Assembly (NCBI GenBank): GCA_028693445.1
Contig: JAQUVI010000002.1
Location: 68,971 to 132,970, forward strand
DNA from: Candidatus Absconditabacteria bacterium
GTDB taxonomy: Bacteria; Patescibacteriota; Gracilibacteria; Absconditabacterales; Absconditicoccaceae
Direction: 5' to 3'
DNA: 64,000 nt
Program-made: the position numbers and the translations under genes
In this document: positions 10,803 through 22,126 of the stretch, piece after piece
How the letters are laid out: every line of letters begins with the position of its first letter
How positions within the stretch are numbered: position 1 is the first letter of the stretch
The notes under the pieces: model-generated
What the model was told of the DNA's origin: nothing
Database searches by the model: none
The model's input: the letters and a program-made list of their open reading frames with translations, nothing else

Positions 10803-11993
10803 ATGAAAATATTGGTATTGAATGCAGGAAGTTCGTCGTTGAAATATCAATTGATATCTATGCCAGAATGAGATGTCTTGTCTAAATGATTGGTTGATAA
10901 AATTGCTATAGAAGGGACTGTTATCAAGCATGTTTGAAAAGAAGGTAAAGTAGAAATTGCGGGAAATTTAGAGAATCATAGTGTTGCTTTGAAGAAAGTT
11001 TTGGAATTATTGGTTGATCCGACACATTGAGTATTAACTTCTTTGGAAGAAATCGATGCGGCTGGTCATAGAGTAGTTCATGGTTGAGAACATTTTGTCA
11101 ATTCTAGTAAAATTGATGACCATGCAAAAATAAAAATTGATGAATTGTCAGAACTTGCTCCGCTTCATAATCCTGCAAACTTGATGGGAATTTATGCGGT
11201 AGAAGAAGTGTTGCCAAATATTCCAAATATAGCTGTTTTTGATACTTCGTTTCATCAAACAATGGAACCGAGTGCGTATATGTATTCTATTCCATACAAA
11301 TATTATGAAAAATATAAAGTAAGAAGATATGGATTCCATGGAACTTCTCACAAGTACGTTTCTCATAGAGCTGCTGAAATGTTAGACAAAGATATAAAAG
11401 ATATGAATATTATTGTTTGTCATGTAGGAAATGGAGCTAGTGTTTCTGCTATCAAAGGTGGAAAAGTTGTTGATACGTCTATGGGATTTACGCCACTTGA
11501 AGGGTTGACTATGGGTACAAGATCAGGGGATTTAGATCCAGCAATTGTTGCTTTTTTGATGAGAAAAGAAAACATGACAATTGAAGATATAGATCATATG
11601 CTCAATAAGCAGAGTGGTGTACTTGGTATTTCTGGGGTTTCTAGTGATATGAGAGATATCGAAGATGGTCATATTGCTGGTAAAGTTCAAGAAACTTTGG
11701 CACTGGAAATTTATGTAAATAAGATTGTGAAATATATTGGTTCTTATACAGCAATTTTGAATTGATGTGATGCTGTGGTTTTGACTGCTGGGACTTTGGA
11801 AAATTCTGCGTATATTAGAAAAATGATAGCAGATAAATTGACTTGGCTTGGTATTTTTTTGGATGAATCAAAAAATGATTTTAGATGAGAAGAGAGAATA
11901 ATTTCTACACCAGAATCTAAATCTGTTTTGATGGTAGTTCCTACAAATGAAGAATATATGATTGCAAAGGAAACTTATGATTTATTAAAATAA
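10803..11993 (+). CDS. ackA: Acetate kinase
   Basis: 396 aa, full length. Makes ATP and acetate from acetyl phosphate, the last step of the fermentation block. Motifs: LVLNAGSSS at the N-terminus, [59 protein letters not shown], and PTNEEYMIA at the C-terminus. Many of its glycines are UGA. A terminator follows directly. A second, shorter acetate kinase lies at 26686-27717. Confidence 0.95.
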
Positions 11994-11997
11994 GGAT

Positions 11998-12026
11998 AAA
12001 GGCTGATTTCATGATCAGCTTTTTTA
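11998..12026 (+). terminator. Terminator after ackA
   Basis: Stem GGCTGAT / ATCAGCT with a short loop followed by six T residues, immediately downstream of the ackA stop codon. Confidence 0.8.
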
Positions 12027-12030
12027 TAAA

Positions 12031-12150
12031 AAAATATATATAGCCGTTCACTGCTATATTTTCTTAACGGCGAAAAACACAAACAAATACTTGGCTCTGT
12101 GTTTTTTGCGCCTAAAATATAAAGGCTTCACTTATGATGTTTCTTATTTA
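12031..12150. repeat. Family A nested palindrome, copy A4 (short subtype)
   Basis: Contains GCCGTTCACTGCTATATTT, TTAACGGCGAAAAACAC, TTGGCTCTGTGTTTTTTGCGCC and CTTCACTTATGAT. It sits between ackA and the convergent CAP-domain gene. Confidence 0.8.
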
Positions 12151-12170
12151 TCTTTGGTTAAGTATCTTTC

Positions 12171-12962
12171 TTAAAAATCTACGGAGTAGTGAGTTACTAT
12201 GAAGATTTTCTTGGTAGAAGGATTGATAGCTATACCGACTCACATTTGTGTATATTGAGTTCCCATGATTCATCTATAATGTGGTCAGTTATATGTTTTT
12301 TCGCTCATAAAGAATTGAAATCCATATTTTGTTCCAACTTCACCTTTGATTTTTGATATAAGATAATTTGTGCAATCAGATGAGTTACAGTTATAGTTTA
12401 ATCTATATACTATATTTTCTGTAAAATTTGAAGCTCTGTTTTTTTCTGCAGGGAAGATGATTCATTGATCTCAAAATCGGTCTCTGATACTATAATAAGT
12501 ATATCAATTGTCAGTTGATTCTCTTTCGTGTGTTGAATATCAAAGTTGGCTAAGATGTTGTGCTCGAGAAGTTGCTGTTTGTTCTAAGTCAATATTATAT
12601 GTATAAGGAGTTAGATCTTTTGTTGCTCTTTCATCATTGTGTAATTTTAATCGAATTTCTCTAATTTTTTCTTGATCTATATTGTCTATTTTTCATAATC
12701 ATTTATTCTTACTTACTGTTTGTAATTGTTCTATTTTTGCGTTTAGATATGTTATCAAAGCGTCTCTTACTCTTTGATCAATGATAGTTAATTTTTGGAT
12801 TTTTGGAATGTAATTTTGGAAATTCTGTCTTTTTTGAAGATCGGTTTTGTTGGTATTTGTTGTTTGGATGTCGTTTAGTACGATTGTTACTATTGTTTTG
12901 TAGTCTGCATGAGTGATAGATATTAGACTAATGATTATTATTCAGAATAAGAGTTTTTTCAT
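12171..12962 (-). CDS. Secreted CAP/SCP-domain protein
   Basis: 263 aa with an N-terminal signal sequence (MKKLLFGIIIISLISITHA). The C-terminal half matches the CAP (SCP/PR-1-like) fold: LEQTATSRAQHLSQLGYSTHE, then FTENIVYR, PHYRGIMGTQYTQMGVGIA and FIVTHYSVDF, with the conserved His and Glu residues in place. CAP proteins are extracellular; some bind lipid or act as proteases, and the substrate cannot be told here. Several family glycines are UGA. It is convergent with ackA. Confidence 0.8.
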
Positions 12963-12989
12963 TGAAAGTTTGTAATAGTATAAAATTAT

Positions 12990-13160
12990 TAGTTTATCTC
13001 GCAATAAAAAACAAATAAAATTCATCCATCATCAAGGCAGTATCATATTTAGAGTTATAGTCTAGTTATAATTGTATCGCTGCTTTTTGGCTACAAGCAA
13101 TGTTGATTTAATGATGATTTCCTTTTTTTATTTGTTATTTTTATTGCTCGATTCATTGAA
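12990..13160. repeat. Family B element with terminal inverted repeats, copy B1
   Basis: Left end CTCGCAATAAAAAACAAATAAA, right end TTTATTTGTTATTTTTATTGCTCG, inverted relative to one another. Internal landmarks are GGCAGTATC, TTGTATCGCTGC, TTTTGGCTAC and GATGATTTCC. The same landmarks in the same order recur at 49.53-49.82 kb. No coding capacity, so a MITE-like element is possible. The 13161-13317 remainder of this 355-bp gap shows nothing else clear. Confidence 0.75.
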
Positions 13161-13317
13161 TTTATAAAAACTATTAGGTTTGTTAATTTATTGAGAGTAT
13201 TTTAACTATTATTTGTTGATTATCAACTAAATGGAGTTGCTTTTTTGTCGAAACTTTGTATGTATATAGTGACCGATTGATAAAAGATCGGCAATTTATC
13301 ATTAAAAGCTATTCTTC

Positions 13318-13815
13318 ATGATTGCTTACGTTGTGGAGTCTATTATTGGATATTTTAGTCAATGAATTTCTATAAATCCATTTTTTTTGGTGCTTTTTGT
13401 GGGATGTTTTGTTCAATGACTAAAAGTTATTATAGATTTGTTTAAATATAGAAAATTTCGTTTTCATCATTTTTTTTCTTCATGATGATTTCCTTCGTTT
13501 CATACTGGATTATCTAGTAGTGTAACTATGTTAGTTCTGCTTGAATATTGATTTGATAGTGTGTTGTTTGTTGTGGTTGTAGCTTTTTCTTTGTTGTTTG
13601 CTTATGATGCAATGAATCTCAGATTTCAGACTGGTCAACATGCACATCTTATAAATAAGTTGAGAGTTGAATTACAATGATTATTCTCCAAAGAAAATAG
13701 TGATGTTTCTTGAAAACTTAGAGAAAGACTTTGACATACACCTTTGGAAGTTTTGTGATGATTTGTTATTTGATCTTTGTTGACGTATATATTGTATTAT
13801 TTATTCTTTTTGTAA
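13318..13815 (+). CDS. DUF212 (divergent PAP2-like) membrane protein
   Basis: 165 aa. DUF212 family, distantly related to PAP2 acid phosphatases. The diagnostic stretch GGFPSFHTGLSSSVTM (about residues 56-71) is a variant of the family's GGMPSSHSA block. AYDAMNLRFQTGQHAHLIN follows, and the C-terminus has GHTPLEVLGGFVIG. About four membrane helices. Function in the family is not settled. The FtsQ-like gene starts 12 bp downstream, so the two are probably co-transcribed. Confidence 0.85.
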
Positions 13816-13827
13816 TCGTTTTTTTAC

Positions 13828-14679
13828 ATGGTGCAATTTGCTGTTCAAAAAAAATTTATCAAGCAAAAGTCTGTTTCACCATCTCTTTCTTCATGAACAT
13901 CAATTGGGAAAAAGGCTTGATGATATATTCGTAAAATACCTGTTTTGTATTTTTGGATTTTTTTTGGAATATTAGTTGTTTTTTATGGTGGATTTTTATT
14001 GCTTAAATATACTATTTTTGTGCCAGAATATCGTATTTCAAAAATAGATTATGCTTTAAGTAGTGTGCAAGTTTATGATGATCCTTATTTGTATAAAAGC
14101 ATAAGTTCTTTGTTATTGTGAGAAAATCTTTATTTGATATCGTCTAATTCTAACAAGATTATAGGGAAAATAAAAAAAGATTATCCGTTTGTTGAAGATG
14201 TTATTATGGTTTATAAATGACCAAATACACTTCTTGTAAAGGTTTTGTTTAATCAACCAGAATTAATTTTGTTGCATGAAGATAAAAAATTTGGAATGTA
14301 TAAATGATATTTATTTGAATTGTTTTCTGGAAATTCTTTGGGGCTATCTGGTATTGTAAATTTGGAAATATTATCATTTAATTCTGGGGGAGCTTTGACA
14401 TGATTGTTTTTTTTGCAATCTCCAGATGATTTGATGGATGATATTCGTATAATCAAAGAATGATTTCCTGAAATTCAATGATTATCTTATATGCCTGGTG
14501 GTCATAGAATGTTAGTTGATCTTTGAAATAATAGAAAAGTATATATAAATAATGCAATTCCAATTGAACCGCAGATTGTAAATTACCAATTATTAAAAAA
14601 ATATTATTCAGATTTTAATTTGTTGAAAGAAATAGATTTGGGGAGTTTGGAGAGTGATAAAATTATTGTTAGGAAATAG
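13828..14679 (+). CDS. FtsQ/POTRA-like single-pass membrane protein
   Basis: 283 aa, topology as in FtsQ/DivIB: basic cytoplasmic N-terminus (residues 1-45), one membrane helix (about 47-68), then an extracytoplasmic region opening with a POTRA-like segment (ISKIDYALSSVQVYDDPYLYK, SLLLGENLYLISSNSNKI, YPFVEDVIMVYKGPNTLLVKV). A likely divisome protein. Sequence identity in the family is always low, so the assignment rests on layout and the POTRA pattern. No ftsA or ftsZ is in the window. Confidence 0.55.
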
Positions 14680-14687
14680 CATTCAGT

Positions 14688-14780
14688 CATTGCGAGATCA
14701 GCGTGGCAATCCAGATTGGTCATCTAATATTTAGATATTATAACTATGGATTGCTTCATATATATTCGCAATGACATGAG
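14688..14780. repeat. Family C inverted repeat
   Basis: GTCATTGCGAGATCAGCGTGGCAATCC on the left and GGATTGCTTCATATATATTCGCAATGAC on the right form an imperfect inverted pair between two genes. Confidence 0.75.
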
Positions 14781-14823
14781 TTGTTTAGTTATTAAGTAAG
14801 ATTTTAATTTATTAAAATAAACT

Positions 14824-15291
14824 ATGAATCAAGAATTTATGAGAGAGGCGATTAGATTATCGCAGGAAAATATGGAAAAAAATGCAGGTGGTCCTTTTGG
14901 TGCAGTAATTGTAAAAGATGGGAAAATTGTTGGAAAATGACGAAATAAAGTAACATCTACCAATGATCCGACAGCTCATGCTGAAATGGTTGCTATACGT
15001 GATGCATGCCAGAATTTAAAAACTTTTGAATTAAATTGATGTGAATTATATACTAGTTGTGAGCCTTGTCCTATGTGTTTGGGGGCAATTTATTGGGCTA
15101 GATTTGATAAAGTGTATTATGGAAATACAAAGGAAGATGCTGCAGATATAAATTTTGATGACCAATATATTTATGAAGAACTTGATAGGCCTTTGGATAA
15201 AAGGAATTTACCTATGCAAAAGTTGCTTCGTGAAGAAGCGATAAAAGTGTTTCAAAAATGGGCAGAAAAAGAAGATAAAGTTTTATATTAG
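14824..15291 (+). CDS. guaD: Guanine deaminase (cytidine-deaminase fold)
   Basis: 155 aa. Zinc-dependent deamination of guanine to xanthine. Zinc and catalytic motifs are TAHAEMVAIRDA (HAE) and SCEPCPMCLGAI (PCXXC). The segment after it (YYGNTKEDAADINFDD) and the C-terminal EEAIKVFQKW resemble Bacillus GuaD more than TadA, whose N-terminal and tRNA-binding parts differ. A nucleotide or tRNA deaminase relative cannot be fully excluded. Confidence 0.85.
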
Positions 15292-15301
15292 TTGTTTTTA
15301 A

Positions 15302-15450
15302 TTGTTAATAAAAATATATCACCGTTCGCAGTTAAATTTTTTAACGGCAAAAAATGCTAAAATCTACAAACAAAAAGGCAACATGTATCTTTTGCCTACG
15401 GCCACATTTTTTACCTAAAATTTAAGTGCTCACTTATGATATATTGATTT
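15302..15450. repeat. Family A nested palindrome, copy A5 (long subtype)
   Basis: Outer arms GTTAATAAAAATATATCA and TGATATATTGATTTATTAAC pair almost fully. The core has CCGTTCGCAGTTAAATTTT, TTAACGGCAAAAAATG and CATTTTTTACC. It lies between guaD and the SufS-like gene. Confidence 0.85.
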
Positions 15451-15494
15451 ATTAACTGTTATGATATGTCAATTTTACAATGTAAAATTAAAAA

Positions 15495-16685
15495 ATGTAC
15501 AAAAAAGATTTTCCGATATTTGAGCATAATCCATGATTAGTTTTTTTGGATAATGGTGCAAGTTGTCAAAAACCCAAAATGGTGATTGATTGAGTTTCTG
15601 ATTTTGTGTCGCATGATTATGCAAATATCCATAGATGATTGTATGAACTTTCAGAGAGGTCAGAAAAAGCTTATTATGATAGTAAAATTGCGGTTGCTAA
15701 TCTGTTGAGTTGTAAAGCAAGTGAAATATTTTATACTTACAATTCTACATATGGTATCAATATAATTGCTGGATCTTTGGTAAGATCCAAAGTTTTACAA
15801 AAATGAGATGCTGTTTTGATTGGGATTTGGGAACATCATGCAAATGTTTTACCTTGGCAAATTTTGGCAGAGGAATATGGTTTTGAAGTAAAATTTTTTG
15901 GAATAAAAAATGATTATAGTATTGATCGAGATGATTTTGTAATTAAGTATACAGATAATGTAAAAGTTGTTGCCTGTAGCCATGTTTCCAATGTAACAGG
16001 TCAGATTTATGATGTGAAAAAAGTAAAACAGCAATTGCGTGATGATACGTTTTTCTTGGTAGATTGATCTCAATCTGTGCCTCATTTTGTAGTTGATGTG
16101 GTGGATATTGGTTGTGATGCGTTGGTATTTACAGGGCATAAAATGATGGCTTATACAGGGATTTGATGAGTTTATCTTAAGAAAGAATGGCTTAAAAAAC
16201 TTTCTCCTATGATTGCTGGTTGATGAACGATTGAAGATGTCAGTGTTACTGGTCATACTTTGACTTCTGGAACAGATAAATTTGAAGCTGGTACGCCAAA
16301 TATTATTGGTGCTGTAAGTCTTTTGAAAGCTATTGAATATGTTGACAATATTTGATGAATGCAAAAAATATGGCAACATGAACAAGAAATTGTAAAAAAA
16401 GTTTTGGATTGATTTAAATTATTGGCTGGTAAGGTAGAATTGATCTGAACTTTTGTGTCAGAAAATAGGGTAGGGGCTTTCTCTTTTGTTTTGAAAAATC
16501 AATCAAATTTTAATAAAATCTGAGAAATTTTTGCTAGTCATAATATTGCTGTTCGTTGTGGATGACATTGTGCGTATCCATTGCATAAACAATTGGGATT
16601 GGGAGGTACGTGTAGAATGAGTACGTATATTTATAATGATGACCAAGATATTGAAAAGTTTTTTGAGGTTTTGAGTGGGATATAA
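15495..16685 (+). CDS. Class V aminotransferase, SufS-like cysteine desulfurase
   Basis: 396 aa, PLP-dependent. Motifs of the SufS/CsdA group: LDNGASCQKP and YANIHRGLYELS near the N-terminus, DGSQSVPH, PLP lysine in FTGHKMMAYTGIGG, GTDKFEAGTPNI, and catalytic Cys in RCGGHCAYP. It would release sulfur from cysteine (or selenium from selenocysteine) for Fe-S cluster assembly or tRNA thiolation. MnmA at 55991 is one possible sulfur acceptor. No SufU, SufBCD or IscU gene is adjacent. Confidence 0.9.
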
Positions 16686-16732
16686 ATGTTTAACTTAAAT
16701 ATTCGTAGTTTATATTTCTGAGCATAATCACA

Positions 16733-16852
16733 AACAAATATATCACCGTTCGTAGTTTATATTTCTTAACGGCAAAAAACACAAACAGATACTTGGCTCT
16801 GTGTTTTTTACGCCTAAAATATAAAGACCTCACTTGTGATATATTTGTTTGT
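16733..16852. repeat. Family A nested palindrome, copy A6 (short subtype)
   Basis: Outer arms AACAAATATATCA and TGATATATTTGTTTGTT; the core includes TTAACGGCAAAAAACAC and TTGGCTCTGTGTTTTTTACGCC. Confidence 0.85.
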
Positions 16853-16902
16853 TGAAATTTAATCATAAACAAAAAACATAACCGTTTGTAGTTTGATTTT
16901 AA

Positions 16903-17033
16903 TAATAAACAATATATAACCGCTCACTGTTACATTTTTTTAACGGCAAAAAACACAAACAAATATTTGGCTCTGTGTTTTTTACGCCTAAAAATGTAAG
17001 CGTTCGCTTGTTATATATTTGTTTATTATTTTA
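16903..17033. repeat. Family A nested palindrome, copy A7 (short subtype)
   Basis: Outer arms AATAAACAATATATAAC and GTTATATATTTGTTTATT; core nearly identical to copy A6, 50 bp upstream, in the same orientation. Confidence 0.85.
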
Positions 17034-17036
17034 TTT

Positions 17037-17105
17037 TTCTGCTTATTTTTTTCTCTAACTTTTCTGCTTATTTTTTCTTAAAATTTTCTGCTTATTTTCT
17101 TTTAA
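17037..17105. repeat. Short tandem repeat TTTCTGCTTATTTT
   Basis: Three copies of a unit of about 28 bp containing TTTTCTGCTTATTTT, directly after copy A7. Confidence 0.65.
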
Positions 17106-17219
17106 AATATATTACCAAAAATATGTCAAGTTAAATCTGCTGAGAAATGGCAGATTTTTTGGTTTTGAAAAGGTTTTGGAATATAATTATTTATAGTTAT
17201 TTTATTTATTTATTGATTT

Positions 17220-20200
17220 ATGAATTTGGTCGTTTCAAACCAGAAAAGTCCTGAAAAAAATGACAAACTTTACAATGAGTTTGATCATATAAAGGATAGT
17301 TTAAATGAACTAAAATCTCTGAAACAAGAGATAGATTTTTTTGATAATGAAAAAAAAGATTTACAAAAAGAGGTTTTGGAACAAAAAAGTAAGGAAATAG
17401 AACAAAAAAAATTAGACTTTGAAAATAAAAAAAAGGAAGTAGAAGAATCAATAAAAGAAGCTGATGAATTATTGAAACAAGAAAAAACAATTGATGAAAA
17501 ATTAATTTGATTGGAAGAAAAAATTGCTTTAGAAGCAGAATTGCTTACTTATAAAAAAGAATTGGAAAATCTCAAGCTTGAAGTTTGATTTTGGTGAAAA
17601 ATCAAAGAAACTTGAAATAATATTTGGGAATACGCAAAAGAAAATCCTGGAAAAACCGCTTTGATTGCTACTGGTGTTGGTTTGGCCATTTGGGGGATTT
17701 CCAAGTTGTTTAAGAAAAAAGAAAAAAAAGAAGGAGATGAGTCTTCTAATGAAAAACCATGATTTTTTAAGAGAGCTTTGAAATGGCTTGGTATATGAGT
17801 TTGATGAATTTTAGTTTGGAAAAATCGAGATTGGATAAAAGATAAAGCTAGTGATTTACGAAATTCAATAACTGGTAAAAGTAATGAGACAATTCCATGA
17901 GATGGTAATGTTGCTAGTTGAAGTTTTGAAAAACTATCAGAAGCTCAAAAACAAAAATACTTTCAACTTTCAGAAGATATATCTACTTTTAGTACTTCTT
18001 CTGAATCATCTTTTGATGTAAATTTATCTGATAATACAGAGAAAGACAAAGAATTAAAATGAGGTATGTTGCATTGATTGGATAAAAAACTTGGAAATTT
18101 GTCTAATTTTTGAAATAAAGAGATGCTGGATTTTATGTATGAAAAATCAACTGATGACTATATAGAAAAGATTTGACAATGGACTAAAAAACAAGTTCAT
18201 GAGCTTTTGTGAGATTATCTTGGTAGTATAGCCTCATTTCAACCATTTTGAACTAAATTTATTTCTGATCCAGTAGAAGCTATTAAAGATTGGCTTGCAG
18301 AATCTGTTGACCGTAAAGAGCAATTAGCATTGTTTTTTAAATTTTATTTAAATACGTTTAATTATGTATCAGAAAAGCAAAAGATTTTAAAAGTGCAATT
18401 TGCCAAATCTATAGTAATGTGAAAAGATCGTTTGAATCAAGAACAGAGTGATAAAGAACAAGATGCAATTGAAGATTTATTGTTTAGTGATGAATTTAAA
18501 GAGAATACCTATGTTGAATTTTTGAAAAAATATACATTGGCTGATGTTCCTCATTTGATGAATGAATATAATATTGAAGTAGACCAAATTTCAGAATCAA
18601 CTCAAGATTTACGTGATAATTTACAAGAAAATAGAGAAGATGCTTTTTCTACTGATGAAAATTGAGAAACTTGTATTGTTAGAGCTGAAGCTGAATTTTT
18701 GGAATGATGACTTAGTGAATGAATAAGATGAGAATTAACTGATCTTTGTGAGTGGATGTTGGATGATAGTTTAGTATGAACAAATAGAAAGAGCTTTTTT
18801 GATGCATATACTCATTTGATTACAGATATTTTTGCTGGAGATGAAGAATATGCAAAAAAGATTAGAGAAAAACTTGAAATCGAAAGGCTTGCAACTGAAA
18901 TTAGAGCAACATTGGTTTGATATCTTGAAAAACTAAAAAATAATACTTTTGATAAACAGGATCTTGATGAATTGAAATCTAAATCAGAATCTTATTTCAA
19001 TGTAAGAGAACGTATGGAAATTACTTTACATAATTTAGAAGATTATTCTGGTTGATTTTGAGTTGATTGGTGGAAATTAGCACAACTTCCTATAGATGCA
19101 TTTAAAGATGTTTGAAAAGCTTTTGGTTTATGAAAAACTAATTCTTGGTGGGAAAGAGTTGGTTATGGTCTTGGATGATTGTATGTTTCTGGTCATTCTT
19201 TGTATATAGCATCTAAAGTAATTCCTTGATGAAATGTTATAGGTTTTGTTGGTAGATGAGCAGTAGAAATTTGAAAACTACCAGTTACATGATTGCAAAG
19301 ATGATTTAGATTGGCGACTTGAAGAAGATATTTACCAGGGTTATGATTGGATTGATGGAGATGGCAATTATATCTTCAATCATCAGGTTTTACTAATGTT
19401 GAAAAATCTAGATTGTTAAAATATGCTTTTATCCATTGAGAACTAAATGAAAGACAAGCGCTTAGGATAGCTCAAAAACTTTCTGATGGTTGAACAGTTA
19501 CTCTCACTGATACTTCTGATTTGTTGAGATGGTTTTGAATTACAAATGATGAACATATAAAACTTTATGAAAAATATAAAAATAATAAAAACATTAGACA
19601 GATTCTTTTTACTAAATGAAAAAATATTAAAGCAGAATTGTATAATCCTAAAGAACTTTGGCAATATAATGTTACAAATAGAAGATTAAAAATTAATTAT
19701 ATTTATAATGTAGATCATTTTAATGAGCTTCAAAAAATTGATGAATTTTTATGAAAAGCTACTCATCAATGAAAAAAGGCTATTATTAATTGATTTTTGG
19801 AAACAACAAAATCTTTGAGACCAGAATTTATTGATGAAATATTTAAAACAAAAACCTTTGATCACATAATTGCTGAAGAATCAAAAAATATATGAAGAAT
19901 TTTGGGTAAACATATGCATAAATTCGATAAACTTGATGATTTCAAACAACGAGAATGATTTTTCTTTCGTCATTATAAAGATGCAAATGCAACAGAAGCT
20001 TTTGTAGCAAATTCTTTGAGAAATTGGAAAAAAATAAAATTATTTGGTGGTGATGCTACCAAAGAAGCTGCTTATATTTCAGAAAAATCTCTTCATAGAA
20101 ATGCTTTTCAAAAGCAAGTTGAATGGATGAAAAGATGATTTACTCAAGCTGCTGAAAAATTGAAAAAAATAAAAGTACCAAAACAATTTCAATCAAAAGT

Positions 20201-22103
20201 TTCTCAATCTGCAAATAATCTGACAAATCTTGCAAATACATCTGAAGAAAATTTTAGATTGTTACGCTGGGGATTGGGTGATCAGGCTTGGGCAAAAAAT
20301 ATGAAAAATAATAAATCTGTCATGGATGCATTTAAAAATGCGTTCAAAAATAAAGAAGTTATTAAAGCACTTAAAACAGCGACAACATCAAATGGTATAA
20401 AAGATGCTTTAAAACTTGGTTGAATATCTGATGATATTATAAATCAAACTCCTAAACAATTTTTGAAAGCGCTTGAATGTAGTAAAAATACTCATGTGAT
20501 TAAAGATTCTTTGAAATATGTAGATAAGATTGAAGATATTGGGAAGATATGAAAAATTCTTAAAAGCCCGTATATGAAAGTTGCTTGAAGAGTTGTAGGA
20601 AAAATTGTTGCTGTTGCAGCGCCTATTATGTGATGAATAAATGCTTTTATGACATATCAAGAAGCTAAAGAAATATCCAAACATAATCAAGAAAGAGGTG
20701 ATTTTAAAAGACAAAAGTGACATTGGGAGACAACAATGGCTGTACTTTGGTGAGTTGATGCTGCTATTGCTATATGATGAACAACTAGTGTTGTTTGAGC
20801 AATTCCTGCTTGGATTGTTTCGGGTGTTCTTACATGAATTTTATGATTAGCAGAATGAGTAAAATATTATGCATATGATTCTTTTGATAAATATAGTAAA
20901 AACTATTTGGATTTTGCTGGTGAATCAGAATTGATTATTAAACAACATATTTCAACTGTTTTGATGGGGAAAAATAAAATTGATACATGACTTTGAGATG
21001 TAATAGCTCGTCAATTCAAAGATATGTCTCACTTAGCCGATAAGACTAGTGGAGAATGAATTAAAGCGTTACTTTATACACAAGAACGAGAAAAAAATCC
21101 ACTTGCTATGGAAAATACTAATGATGTAGAAAGGATGAAACAATTATCAGCTATGCAGCCACCTATAACCAGAGAAATGATTGTGCAAGCACAAAATGAA
21201 GTTGATAGTAAGGTAAATCAAAAATATATGTATTTTGAGAAAAAATGTGGGACAGTTGATATAGATGGTAAAACTGTTATTAATATTCAAAAAATCATTA
21301 CTACTGACATTATTGAAAGAGGTGAAAGTATGAAAGAATTAGATAAACTTTTTAGAGAAGCAGAGTTTTCTGTAAATAATTTGGATATTGATCCAGATGT
21401 TTATAAATTGAGATTGGATGAGTATCCTGATAAGTATGATAAACTTGAAAAATTATGGAACACAGATATTAGAAGTCTGGTGTATTTCCATCGTTTTTCT
21501 TATGATTATAAACAATTAATGGAAAATTATCTTTTGGATGATGATTGAAATTCAATTGAAGATAAAAAAGAATTGATAGATCAGAATCTTGACTATATAA
21601 ATGATTTTGTTTCTTATAAAAGTTTGAGTACGTGAAAAGATATATCACTTTTGCTTCCACCTCAAAATGAAGAAAATGATATGGAAAAAATTAGAAATTT
21701 CTTGATAACTTTATCAATTGATAAACAACCTTCTTCCAAGGAAATATTTGGATCAGATAATAAATTTCAAAATGTATTATATAGAATTGCTACAGAAATT
21801 GTTGGTGCTCGTATTCAAAATACAAAAGAAGATTTATTGAAAATATTTGATGAAGAACACGAAAAAAAATATGGAATTTATTTCAAGAAATTAGATTTTA
21901 ATAAACTTTGTGTAAATGGGAATTATTTTGGTGATCAAGAATATGTAGTAAATACCTATAATATGCAAAAATTTAAAGAAGATTTGCAAAAGAAAATTGA
22001 TAAAAATGATCTGATTGATATTTGAACTTGAGATAAAATATTAAATAAAGAAATAGGCGATCGTTATATAAAAATTATCAATGAAGAAATAGAAAGAAAA
22101 TAA
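17220..22103 (+). CDS. Giant coiled-coil and membrane protein, 1627 aa
   Basis: No family recognised. Reading UGA as Gly gives a single frame of 1627 residues. Seen in order: a charged coiled coil (about 10-125, e.g. EQKSKEIEQKKLDFENKKKE), two membrane helices (about 146-164 and 187-203), a long helical middle, a hydrophobic Gly-rich stretch near 653-680 (VSGHSLYIASKVIPGGNV), then hydrophobic segments at about 1119-1147 and 1172-1213 that could be a membrane hairpin, and a soluble helical C-terminus. The M15 peptidase gene starts 23 bp after the stop, so the two probably form one transcription unit that ends at the terminator after it. A cell-surface or host-contact role is inference only. 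Confidence 0.75.
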
Positions 22104-22126
22104 CTTTAATTAATTAAAAAATTGTA

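Larger units (their letters stand above)
16686..17219. other. Gene-free stretch with repeat cluster
   Basis: 534 bp filled by two complete family A palindromes, a fragment of a third between them (16863-16900), and a tandem TTTCTGCTTATTTT unit seen three times (about 17037-17100). Just before the giant gene lies a hairpin-like AAATCTGC...GCAGATTTTTT (about 17133-17160), a possible terminator. Confidence 0.65.

Noticed and set aside
10181-11993. Bacterial microcompartment locus (because of PduL)
   Set aside because: No shell protein, no encapsulation peptide on PduL and no aldehyde dehydrogenase gene nearby.
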